Assembly: GCF_900104665.1 (NCBI RefSeq)
Contig: NZ_LT629967.1
Coordinates: 565,624-629,623 of the forward strand
DNA length: 64,000 nucleotides
Direction of reading: 5' to 3'
Source of the DNA: Traorella massiliensis
GTDB lineage: Bacteria; Bacillota_I; Bacilli_A; Erysipelotrichales; Erysipelotrichaceae
Shown: in pieces, positions 1-7,889 of the stretch
Layout: each line of letters opens with the position of its first letter
Numbering within the stretch: position 1 is the stretch's first letter
Translations under genes and position numbers: made by a program
Notes under the pieces: generated by a model
Seen by the model: only the letters and a program-made list of their open reading frames with translations
Told to the model about the DNA's origin: nothing
The model's database searches: none

Positions 1-1777
1 CGCCGGTGGATTTCAAATCCGCGTCAATCAGGGTTTGCAGCATAGCTTTTACGCTGGCGGTCATTTCCTGCTGTTGCTCCGGGGGCAGCTTGGAAAATAC
101 GCTGTCCGGGTCTGGCTGCTCGGCGGCCTGTTCCAGCGGCGCGGCCTGCGGCTGCTCCTGCTGGGCCTGCCGTTCTTTCTGAAGCTGGGCAAGGTGGCCG
201 TCAATGGTGGTAATCAGTTCATGGGCGGTGGCCCGGATGGTTTCAAGGGAGGCTTTCAGCTCTTTCAAGTCCTTGCCGGAACTCCAACCGGCCACATAGC
301 CAAAGGAATAGTCGGAGGTGTCCAGCCCGTAATGCTGGCATACGGCATAGGCCACGCTTTCAGCCTGCACTTCGCGGGTGCGGCTGTCGGGGCGGTCGGC
401 CTGCTCAATGGCCGGGGCTTCCGGGTCGATGGCGTGGAGCTTGGAATGGGCGATCTCATGGATGGCTGTCTTTAGGGTCTGTAATTCGCTCATGCCCTCC
501 TGAATGGCGATCCGCTTTTCCGTCAGGTGGTAATAGCCGTGGGAACCGCCCGGAATGTCCTCAAAACCAATGGGAACCGGGGAGGTCTGTTCCAGCGCCT
601 TGAAAAATTCCCCGTAGCGTTCCACGCTGCCGGTCAGTTCTTCCACGCCGATAGAGGGCAGCGGTTCCCCCTCGGTCTGGCTCACATCAAAGACAGAAAC
701 GATCTTAAAGGCCGGAACCTGTATTTCCTGTACTTCGGTAACAGGCTTTCCGTCTTTTCCCATCACCGGCCTGCCCTGTGCGTCCAGCTTTTGCACTTCC
801 TTTTTCGCCTTGAACGGGGCCGGGGCCAGTATCTTGATGGCCTTTTCGCCTTTCTTTACATTGCGGTGAAAATCGTCCCGCCACTTGTTGTAGCCCGCCA
901 CAAGCTGTCCGCCCTGCATGGCGATCAGGAGGGTGTTGTTGAAGCTGTAACTGTGGAACTTGGACATGGTGGTGAGATAGGCTTTGTAGCGTTCACTCTC
1001 GAAAAGCTCCTGTATGCCGGTTTCCAGCCGGTCGGTGATCTCTTTCATGCGCTCGGCGCTGTTCTGGCCGTTTAAGAGAATGGGGGTGACAGGCTGCGGG
1101 GCCTTTGTAGGCGCTGCCGCCTCCGGCTGTACCTTGCTTTCCTCCCGCAGAATTTCCGGCGCAGGATAGGCCATCACCCGGTATTGTTCCGGCACTGGCT
1201 GGCCCTCATGGACGCGCTGCCATTCGTCGCCGCTTTTTACCAGATAGCCATAATCGGTAAAAACACCATGCTCTGTGTTGGCAATATGCAGGCCAAAACG
1301 GGGCAGGAGAATCCCTGCTTTCCATTCCTCCGGCATATCCACCATGCCGGAACGGTTTAGATAGTAGTCGCCCAACTGTCCTGTGCTGGTGACATCCGGC
1401 AAATGCACATAAAAGTCCACATTTTCGGGATAGTCGATAATCTGGCCGATATTGTGAAAATCACTCTGCGGGCTTGTCAGGGCGGCGTTCAGCTCCGTAA
1501 GTTCGGCGGCGTCCAGCTTTTCCAATCTTGCAGCAAGGAAGTTTAATTCATCCATGCCTGCGGACAGCACCATATCACGGGGCAGCTTAATAGGTCGCTT
1601 CTGTGGGCTTCTATACCCATATAGAAAAAAGTCCTGTGGATTGTCGGTGCTGATTCCGATTTCCCGCAGGGCTGCTTGCAGTTTTTCGGTTGTGGTCGGC
1701 AGAGAAAACCATAGGCCCTCTTTGCCTTGCTCATAACGCTGTCGGTTATGAAGAAGTACGGAAAACACTTCGCTCAT
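1..1777 (-). CDS. ArdA-like/ArdC-like antirestriction protein with zincin motif (C-terminus beyond window)
   Basis: The open frame runs from an ATG at 1777 to the window edge without a stop, giving at least 592 residues. The ATG follows an AAGGAG ribosome site. Roughly residues 10-200 resemble the acidic, DNA-mimicking ArdA antirestriction family. A middle part with the pattern GYNKWRDDF...KKGEKAIKILAP matches the ssDNA-binding N-terminal domain of ArdC. It is followed by the zinc-protease motif HEIAH at about residues 440-444. The far C-terminal part is Gln/Glu-rich. By family knowledge it should protect incoming single-stranded or newly replicated ICE DNA from restriction. It is the last gene visible downstream of topB. 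Domain names are from memory of family patterns; that it is a large antirestriction-type protein is fairly sure. Confidence 0.7.
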   Translation of the reverse strand, partial: MSEVFSVLLHNRQRYEQGKEGLWFSLPTTTEKLQAALREIGISTDNPQDFFLYGYRSPQKRPIKLPRDMVLSAGMDELNFLAARLEKLDAAELTELNAALTSPQSDFHNIGQIIDYPENVDFYVHLPDVTSTGQLGDYYLNRSGMVDMPEEWKAGILLPRFGLHIANTEHGVFTDYGYLVKSGDEWQRVHEGQPVPEQYRVMAYPAPEILREESKVQPEAAAPTKAPQPVTPILLNGQNSAERMKEITDRLETGIQELFESERYKAYLTTMSKFHSYSFNNTLLIAMQGGQLVAGYNKWRDDFHRNVKKGEKAIKILAPAPFKAKKEVQKLDAQGRPVMGKDGKPVTEVQEIQVPAFKIVSVFDVSQTEGEPLPSIGVEELTGSVERYGEFFKALEQTSPVPIGFEDIPGGSHGYYHLTEKRIAIQEGMSELQTLKTAIHEIAHSKLHAIDPEAPAIEQADRPDSRTREVQAESVAYAVCQHYGLDTSDYSFGYVAGWSSGKDLKELKASLETIRATAHELITTIDGHLAQLQKERQAQQEQPQAAPLEQAAEQPDPDSVFSKLPPEQQQEMTASVKAMLQTLIDADLKSTG

Positions 1778-1806
1778 TGAATCGCTCCTTTCACATAATA
1801 TAAGGG

Positions 1807-1889
1807 TTTGGGGCTTCCCCAAAGAGAAAATCCCCGGCCCGGCAGGTGCGCCGGGTCAGGAATTTTGCCGGGAGTGTGGCTACACTCCC
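1807..1889. repeat. Three consecutive perfect hairpins in the topB-antirestriction gap
   Basis: Between topB and the antirestriction gene lie three inverted repeats in a row. TTTGGGG/CCCCAAA has a 3-base loop (1807-1823), CCCGGC/GCCGGG a 6-base loop (1838-1855), and GGGAGTGT/ACACTCCC a 4-base loop (1870-1889). None is followed by a strong T-run on the minus strand, so they are more likely RNA-processing, stabilising or protein-binding structures than simple terminators. Confidence 0.7.
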
Positions 1890-1903
1890 TATGCTTGCTG
1901 TTT

Positions 1904-3994
1904 TTAGTTTTTGCCCCTCTGTTCCACGCGGTAGTTCACATACTTGCCGCCGGTATCGGCCAAAAGCACCGTCCCGTCATAGGTTTTGCCGATTTTCATG
2001 GAGCGCAGGCCCTTTACCTTTGCTTTTCCGTCTTTAAGGAGCGCGGCGGCGATCTTCGGGGTGAACGCCTTGCCTCGTTCCTCAAAAAATCGGTCATTCT
2101 TCCACATGACAAACTGGCAGCTTCGGTTTCCGCAGTAGTAGTTCTTTTTGCCCTCGTAGACGCTTTCCCCGCAGCGCGGACATTTGCCGATAACCACACG
2201 CTCGGTCTGAAACAACTTCTGCGCGTCCTCGCTGATCTGGGAGTAGCCCACGATCAGGCCCCTTGTCATTTCTGCAATGCCAGCCATGAAGCCCTCCGGG
2301 TCGGCCTGCCCCTTGGCAATGGCTGTCAGCTCCGTTTCCCACTGTGCCGTAAGCTGGGGAGAGGTCAGCACTTCCGGCAGCACACAGGCAAGGTTGTGGC
2401 CGTCCTTGGTGGGAAGTAGCTGTTTTCCCCTGCGCTCCACAAAGCCCATCTGCACCAGCTTTTCTAAGATGGAGGCGCGGGTGGCCGGGGTTCCCAATCC
2501 CTGCCGCTCGGCGTCCTCCGGCAGATCGTCCGCACCGGCGCGCTCCATAGCAGAAAGCAGGGTATCTTCCGTGTAGGATTTTGGCGGTGCGGTGAAATGC
2601 TCGGTGACGGCGGCAGTTACCTTGTCAAAGGTCTGTCCCTCGGTGATCTCCGGCAGTTCCCGCGCAGGCTCCGGGGCGGTGTCGTCGGCGTCTGTTTTGA
2701 ACGACGCCTTAAAGCGGCGGTCAAGCTCTTTCCAGCCGGGGGTCAGGATGGTTTTTCCCTTGGCGGTAAAGGTGTTCCCGGCACAGGTGAATGTGGCGGT
2801 GACAGCTTCATACACATGGGGCGCGGCCACGGCGCACAGCAGCTTGCAGCACACAAGGGACAGCAGTTTCTTTTCCCCCTCGGCCAGCCCGTCAAAGCCT
2901 TTCTGCACAAATTCCATCGTCGGGACAATGGCGTGGTGGTCGCTCACTTTTTTGCTGTTCAGCACCCGGCCAAACTGCGGGGACAGGTCAAGCCCCGTTG
3001 CAAAAGGAAGCAGCGGCCACAGGCCGGACACAAGGCTTTCCGCCGTTGGCAGCATATCATCGGTCAAATACTGACTGTCGGTGCGGGGATAGGTCAGCAG
3101 CTTCTTTTCATAGAGCTGCTGGGCATAGTCAAGGGTCTGCTTGGCGGTAAATCCAAACAGGCGGTTTGCTTCCCGCTGCAAGGTGGTGAGGTCATAGAGG
3201 CGGGGCGGCTGCTCCGTCTTTTTCTCCCGTGTTACCGACACACAAACGGCCTGCGCCGTTTCACAGGCGGCTTTCAGGGCCTTGGCGTCGTCTGCGTTTC
3301 TCATGCGTTCACTGGCCGCCTCCATGCCGCCCGCCGCAATCTGGACGATGTGGTATTTCTCTTTCTGAAAGCTGCTGATCTTGGCCTCCCGGTCAACCAG
3401 CATTTTCAGGGTCGGCGTCTGGACACGGCCCACGGTCAGGGTCTTGTGGTAGAGGATGGAGAAAAGTCTTGTCGCGTTGATCCCCATCAGCCAATCCGCC
3501 TGCGCCCGGCAAAGGGCCGACTGATACAAGTTGTCATAGTCAGTTCCCGGTTTCAGATGGGCAAAGCCGTCCTTGATGGCCGCGTCCTCCATGCTGGAAA
3601 TCCAAAGGCGCTGAAACGGTTTCTTGCAGCCCGCCATCTGGTAGACGAAACGGAAAATCAATTCCCCCTCGCGCCCGGCGTCAGTGGCGCACACAAGGCC
3701 GGTAACATCGGGGCGCTCCATCAAAGAACGCAGGGTGTCAAACTGCTTTTTCTTATCATCGGGAATGATGTACTGCCATTCCTGCGGCAGAATCGGCAGG
3801 TCGTCGTAGCGCCATTTTTTGAAACGCTCGTCATAAGTCCCGGCGTCGGCAAGGGAAACAAGGTGGCCGATACACCAGCTCACCAGATAGCCGTTTCCCT
3901 CCATGTAACCGTCCTGTTTCTTGTCCGCGCCGATCACGCCCGCAATGCTGCGGGCGACGCTTGGTTTCTCTGCAATTACTAACTGATAGCTCAT
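1904..3994 (-). CDS. topB: DNA topoisomerase III (type IA), ICE-encoded
   Basis: A 696-residue type IA topoisomerase that cuts one strand through a 5'-phosphotyrosine and passes the other. The Toprim domain starts at the N-terminus (VIAEKPSVAR) with the acidic motif DAGREGE at about 105-111. The catalytic tyrosine is Tyr302 in LLTYPRTDSQYL, and the RVQTPTL motif lies near 190. The C-terminus carries a four-cysteine zinc-ribbon-like segment (CPRCG...YYCGNRSC). Type IA topoisomerases are standard cargo of this ICE class and probably resolve topological problems during rolling-circle processing of transferred DNA. Its start overlaps the stop of the upstream DUF4366 gene by 4 bases, which suggests translational coupling. 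Length and motifs look complete. Confidence 0.95.
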   Translation of the reverse strand: MSYQLVIAEKPSVARSIAGVIGADKKQDGYMEGNGYLVSWCIGHLVSLADAGTYDERFKKWRYDDLPILPQEWQYIIPDDKKKQFDTLRSLMERPDVTGLVCATDAGREGELIFRFVYQMAGCKKPFQRLWISSMEDAAIKDGFAHLKPGTDYDNLYQSALCRAQADWLMGINATRLFSILYHKTLTVGRVQTPTLKMLVDREAKISSFQKEKYHIVQIAAGGMEAASERMRNADDAKALKAACETAQAVCVSVTREKKTEQPPRLYDLTTLQREANRLFGFTAKQTLDYAQQLYEKKLLTYPRTDSQYLTDDMLPTAESLVSGLWPLLPFATGLDLSPQFGRVLNSKKVSDHHAIVPTMEFVQKGFDGLAEGEKKLLSLVCCKLLCAVAAPHVYEAVTATFTCAGNTFTAKGKTILTPGWKELDRRFKASFKTDADDTAPEPARELPEITEGQTFDKVTAAVTEHFTAPPKSYTEDTLLSAMERAGADDLPEDAERQGLGTPATRASILEKLVQMGFVERRGKQLLPTKDGHNLACVLPEVLTSPQLTAQWETELTAIAKGQADPEGFMAGIAEMTRGLIVGYSQISEDAQKLFQTERVVIGKCPRCGESVYEGKKNYYCGNRSCQFVMWKNDRFFEERGKAFTPKIAAALLKDGKAKVKGLRSMKIGKTYDGTVLLADTGGKYVNYRVEQRGKN

Positions 3995-4758
3995 ACTTCG
4001 TCCTCCTTATTTCCATCTTCACTTGTCATATCCTCGTCCGGCTCCGGGGCTTCGTCCTCGTCGTCCTCGTCCTCGTCCTCTCCAAAGTCATACTCGGCCA
4101 GATCGTCATTGCCTGTGGTGTCGGCTTTTTCCTTTTTGAATTTCAGGAAGTAGAGGGCTGCGCCGCCGCCCAGCAGCACCACCACAAAGAACACCACAAG
4201 GCCGCCCATGCCGCTTGGCTTTTCCTCCTGCGGCTTTTCTTCCTCCGGCTGGGGCTTCGGCTCCGGCCCGTTGCAGGCGGTCAGGTTGTTTTTACAGACC
4301 GGGCAGGCCGTATTGACGGCCCCGGCTTGACACTTGGCCGTACAGGTGCAGACCTCCGGCTCTTTTTTCCCGTCCTCCAACAAGGCTTGCAGGTCGGCGT
4401 CGTCCACTTGGTTGAGGAAATGCACCGCCGTTTCCTTGTCCTCGTTGGCCCGGTCGATCAGGATGTAAAAATAATTCCCGGCCTTGGTGGTAACGGTGAT
4501 AAGCTGCTTATCCCCGAAAAAATCATCCACCAGCGTAGCGTTGCCCTGCGGGGTGACAGGTACGCCCTCCGGCTCCATGCCGCCGGTGGTGGGTTCTTCG
4601 GTTTCCTCCGGCACTTCTGCGGGGGCCTCGGTGGTTTCCGGCAGCGGCACCGGGTCAGGGTCAGCGCCCTCGGCGTAGGCGGTAACGGTCGTGGTCGCCA
4701 TGCAGAGCGCAGCGGCCACAGCCAGCGTCAAGGTGCGGAACAGTTTAGATTTCTTCAT
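3991..4758 (-). CDS. DUF4366 (CD1107-family) membrane-anchored mobile-element protein
   Basis: A 255-residue secreted, membrane-anchored protein. The start is placed at the ATG at 4758 because MKKSKLFRTLTLAVAAAL reads as a typical signal peptide; the longer frame to 4827 lies inside the preceding gene. After a Pro/Glu/Thr-rich stretch and a folded middle part there is a cysteine cluster (CTCTAKC...CPVCKNNLTAC). A transmembrane helix (GLVVFFVVVLLGG) and a very acidic cytoplasmic tail of Asp/Glu repeats follow. The architecture matches DUF4366 proteins always found beside DUF4315 and the NlpC/P60 protein in such ICEs. The likely role is in the cell-envelope part of the transfer machine, but the biochemical function is unknown. 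Confidence 0.8.
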   Translation of the reverse strand: MKKSKLFRTLTLAVAAALCMATTTVTAYAEGADPDPVPLPETTEAPAEVPEETEEPTTGGMEPEGVPVTPQGNATLVDDFFGDKQLITVTTKAGNYFYILIDRANEDKETAVHFLNQVDDADLQALLEDGKKEPEVCTCTAKCQAGAVNTACPVCKNNLTACNGPEPKPQPEEEKPQEEKPSGMGGLVVFFVVVLLGGGAALYFLKFKKEKADTTGNDDLAEYDFGEDEDEDDEDEAPEPDEDMTSEDGNKEDEV

Positions 4759-5002
4759 GGGCGCTGTCCTCCTGTTCAAAGTCCGGGATCGGGGCCGGGG
4801 CCGCCTGCAACGCGCCGCCGCGCACAAAGGCGGCGAACTCCTGCGGGGTCATGTTGAGGCCGCGCACAAGCTGGACGATCTGCAAGTTTTCCTGTTCGGT
4901 CTTGGCCGCTTCCAGCTCCCGAAGCTGCTTTTGCAGCTCCGCGATCTTGCCCTTGGTTTTCTCAATATCCTTTTCAATGCGTTCCAATTTGTTCATTGCC
5001 AT
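4745..5002 (-). CDS. DUF4315 family small coiled-coil protein
   Basis: An 85-residue protein whose N-terminal half (MNKLERIEKDIEKTKGKIAE onward) is a clear charged coiled coil with heptad Leu/Ile. A short conserved segment follows (LVRGLNMTPQEFAAFV), then an acidic tail. This is the DUF4315 pattern. Initiation could be at 5002 (MAMNK) or 4996 (MNK). The 3' end overlaps the signal-peptide start of the DUF4366 gene by 14 bases, so the two are probably translationally coupled. The function is unknown; it is a conserved accessory gene of the conjugation module. Confidence 0.8.
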   Translation of the reverse strand: MAMNKLERIEKDIEKTKGKIAELQKQLRELEAAKTEQENLQIVQLVRGLNMTPQEFAAFVRGGALQAAPAPIPDFEQEDSAHEEI

Positions 5003-5025
5003 AGTGATTTACTCCTTTCTGGCGT

Positions 5026-6981
5026 TTAAGGCAAACGCCCGTAACAATAAAAATGCTGCTGCCAGTAGCTTGAATTGAGGTTCGTGTAGGAAATGGGGTC
5101 GCCGCAGTGCAGCATGACCGAATTTCCCACATACAGCCCCACATGGGACATCCCGGCAGTGTCATAAGTGCCGACGAAAAATACAAGGTCGCCGGGCTTG
5201 GCCTGCTCCGGGGAAACGGGAGTGCAGATGTTGTAAAGCCCCTGCGCCGTCTGGCGTCCCACATTCCAGCCGGAATGATTGATAACCCAGCTAATGAAGC
5301 CGGAACAATCAAAGCTGGTGCTTGGGGAGCTGCCGCCCCACACATAGGGATAGCCCACATACTTTTCCGCCTCCGCGATCATGGCGGCAAAGGCTTCGTC
5401 CTTTAGCGCCTCCGGGGGGATTTCATAGTAGGTCGGCTCTTTCGGGGTGGAGGCGTGGGGATAGCTGCCGTTGGGAAACAGGTCTGGCCGGTTGCCCAAA
5501 GTCTGCATATAGGCAGCATAAAAGCCCATCTGTTCCTCGGTGAGAATGTAGATGGGCAGGTGGGACAGGTCAAAGTTTTCCAGCTTCACATTGCAGATGT
5601 AATAGGTGTAGGGAACTTCCACGGTATAGGTGTTTCCCTCGCTGTCCGTCCTCGTTTCGGTGCGGTAGCGGGTTTCCGTTTCGATGGTCTGGGTCAGGAT
5701 GTACTGCTTTTCAAAGAGCATGGCAAGGTCGCCCTGTACCTCCCCCAAAGTGAACACGCCGTTATGCAGCGCGGAGAGGATGGAGGTCAGCACATAGGGG
5801 TCATGTTTGATCTCGTCCAGATCGAAACGGTATTCGTCATAGCCAGGGTGCAGGCTTTCGTAGTTGTCAAGTTCGTGCTGCAAGTCTGCTTCCAGCGCGG
5901 CATAGGCGGCTTCGGCTCCCAGCATATCGCTGTCCTCGGAGAGATAGGAGGTGGCGGCAAGGCCCGTCCCGGTGCTGCCAAACATGGCGGTGCAGGATTG
6001 CAGGCCGCCCATCACCAGCAGGAGCATGAGGCCCACGCCGCCGACGATCAGCGCCCCTTTCCAGTGCCGGGCGGCAAAGGACGCGGCCTGTCTGCTTTTT
6101 TCTGCGGCTTTCTTGGCTGCGGCACCCGTGGTCTTGGCGGTGCCTGCGGCCCCCTGTGCGGTCTGACCCGCCGCCCTTGCTACCTTGGCATATTCCCGCT
6201 TGATGTGCTGTTTCTGCCAGAAGCGGGAAACGGGGTTCTTGACCGCCTGCGCCAGCTCCGGGTTGTCCCGCAGGGATTTTTGATACGCAAACTCGGCGTT
6301 GGCAGCGATGGACTTTCGCTCGGCCTTGGCTGCGGCCCGGTAGGGTTTGAGCTTGTGGCGGTGGACGCCGCTGCGGATCATGCGGCCCACCTGCCGTTCC
6401 GCCAGTTCCTCCCCCTTGTGGCCGCCCTCCACGCCCACATTTTCGTGTTCTACCTCATGGATTTTTCCGTGGAGGTAAAGCCCGGCTTCCTGTATGGGAC
6501 GGCTGGCCGGGTTTGGTTTGAGCTGGGGAGGGGCTTTCTCCACCTTGTCAAAATACAGCCTGCTTTTGGCCTTGCCCTTGGCCTCGTCATAAACGGTTTC
6601 CTTGGTGACGACGCGCTTTTTCGGCAGGGCTTCTTTGGCCGCTTCCAGCTTATCCGCCCGCTTTTCTGCCTTTTTGATATACGGGGCCAGCTCTGGGGAG
6701 GCCCGTTCCTCGGCGGTAAACTGCAACCGGGAAACGGGGCCGGTGGTCTGCGCCACGGTTTCCCCGGCGTCCTTGGCCGCTTTCTTTGCCTTGTGGCGGT
6801 CGTGCAGTTCGTCCGCCCGTTCCAGTATTTTTTCCGCCGCGCCCTCCGGCTGGGCGGTGTATTCCTGCTCGGCCTCCCGGCTGGACACATTGACGCTTTC
6901 GCCGGTGGTCTGGTTATCCAGCGTCAGGCCGTCGCGGGTCATGTGCTGCGTTACCTTGTCGCGGGGTTTCAATGGGTTCAT
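5026..6981 (-). CDS. NlpC/P60 cell-wall hydrolase of the transfer machine (CD1108 family)
   Basis: A 651-residue protein. Residues 1-300 are Lys/Ala/Glu-rich, partly coiled and probably cytoplasmic. One transmembrane helix lies near 309-328, followed by an extracellular region. The C-terminal NlpC/P60 peptidase domain covers about 533-651. The catalytic Cys is C559 in FDCSGF and the His is H613 in MSHVGLYVG. By family knowledge it cleaves peptidoglycan stem peptides so that the conjugation channel can cross the wall, like Tn916 Orf14 or VirB1 proteins. The long cytoplasmic N-terminus is a feature of the CD1108-type ICE protein. Its start overlaps the stop of the methyltransferase gene by 4 bases. 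Confidence 0.9.
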   Translation of the reverse strand: MNPLKPRDKVTQHMTRDGLTLDNQTTGESVNVSSREAEQEYTAQPEGAAEKILERADELHDRHKAKKAAKDAGETVAQTTGPVSRLQFTAEERASPELAPYIKKAEKRADKLEAAKEALPKKRVVTKETVYDEAKGKAKSRLYFDKVEKAPPQLKPNPASRPIQEAGLYLHGKIHEVEHENVGVEGGHKGEELAERQVGRMIRSGVHRHKLKPYRAAAKAERKSIAANAEFAYQKSLRDNPELAQAVKNPVSRFWQKQHIKREYAKVARAAGQTAQGAAGTAKTTGAAAKKAAEKSRQAASFAARHWKGALIVGGVGLMLLLVMGGLQSCTAMFGSTGTGLAATSYLSEDSDMLGAEAAYAALEADLQHELDNYESLHPGYDEYRFDLDEIKHDPYVLTSILSALHNGVFTLGEVQGDLAMLFEKQYILTQTIETETRYRTETRTDSEGNTYTVEVPYTYYICNVKLENFDLSHLPIYILTEEQMGFYAAYMQTLGNRPDLFPNGSYPHASTPKEPTYYEIPPEALKDEAFAAMIAEAEKYVGYPYVWGGSSPSTSFDCSGFISWVINHSGWNVGRQTAQGLYNICTPVSPEQAKPGDLVFFVGTYDTAGMSHVGLYVGNSVMLHCGDPISYTNLNSSYWQQHFYCYGRLP

Positions 6982-7889
6982 GTAACATCACCTCCTTGCG
7001 GTCTGTTCCGGCAGCGCCCGGTTTCGATCTCTGCAATATAGCGCAGGATGGGGTACACCTGCGGGGGAACAACTGCGTTTCCCAAAGTCTTTAACCGCTT
7101 TGCCACATTCGCCGGCGGGTCGCTGATTAAGTACGGGATTTGCGCCGGTTCTTTGGCCCACATGGAATGTCCGTCCATCTCCGGGGGAATCCCATCAGCC
7201 ATTCCACCCAGTCGGGATTCAGTTTCACATCCCCCGGCGGGCTGCCCAGCAGTTTGTAAACCGCCCATGACAGCCGCGCCGTCCATACGGTTCCGCTGGG
7301 GTTGTATTTTCGGAAGCTCCCGGTCGGGGTCATCCGTACATCGACAGTTTTCCCCACATCCCCCGTGTCGCTGGCAAGGGGCGTGGGAAGCAGCATGGCC
7401 GATGATGAAAGTTCTTTTGCGCTCATGCCATGCGCCGACGGCGACAGCAGGAAGTACGAAAACCCTAACGGCGTAGCCTGCCTGCTCCAAGTCAAAAACC
7501 GTCTTGTCGAGCCCCAGATGGATGAAGCCAGCAACATTTTCTCCAAGCACCCAAGAGGGGTGCAGTTCCCGGATAACGCGGAGCATTTCGGGCCATAAAT
7601 ACCGTTCGTCCTCAAATCCCCGTTGTTTCCCGGCGCTGGAAAAGGGCTGGCAGGGGAATCCCCCGGAAATAAGTGTGGTGGTTTCTCGTCCTGTTTTTTC
7701 AAAAAATGCCTCCTTTGTCACTGTGGTAATGTCCCGGAATTTTGGTACCTGCGGCCAGTGCTTTTTCAAAACTTCCATCGGGAAATCCGCCCATTCGCAC
7801 TGGCATACGGTGGTAAACCCTGCGGCTTCCGCCGCAAGGTCGATCCCGCCGATCCCGGAAAACAGGCTGAAATGTGTTAAGGCGCTCAT
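6978..7889 (-). CDS. DNA (cytosine-5) methyltransferase
   Basis: A 303-residue C5-cytosine methyltransferase that transfers methyl from AdoMet to cytosine in DNA. Motif I is FSGIGG (10-15), motif IV with the catalytic Cys is PCQPFS (79-84), motif VI is ENV (117-119), a motif VIII-like ERKR follows, and the C-terminal motif is TLGNAVVPPQVYPI. All are in one uninterrupted frame. No restriction endonuclease is next to it, so it is probably a solitary modification enzyme that protects the ICE. The region between motif VIII and the C-terminal motif is divergent, and another frame there also encodes family-like sequence (see findings). It overlaps both neighbours by 4 bases. Confidence 0.9.
   Translation of the reverse strand: MSALTHFSLFSGIGGIDLAAEAAGFTTVCQCEWADFPMEVLKKHWPQVPKFRDITTVTKEAFFEKTGRETTTLISGGFPCQPFSSAGKQRGFEDERYLWPEMLRVIRELHPSWVLGENVAGFIHLGLDKTVFDLEQAGYAVRVFVLPAVAVGAWHERKRTFIIGHAASHAPCQRHGGCGENCRCTDDPDRELPKIQPQRNRMDGAAVMGGLQTAGQPAGGCETESRLGGMADGIPPEMDGHSMWAKEPAQIPYLISDPPANVAKRLKTLGNAVVPPQVYPILRYIAEIETGRCRNRPQGGDVT

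Noticed and set aside
2597-3982. Long plus-strand ORF (461 codons) opposite topB
   Set aside because: It is antisense to a motif-complete topoisomerase. Long antisense frames are expected in GC-rich coding DNA, and its product has no recognisable pattern or ribosome site.
5455-7041. Plus-strand ORF of 528 codons opposite the NlpC/P60 gene
   Set aside because: Shadow of the minus-strand gene; composition is low-quality Gly/His/Val-rich, without domain-like features.
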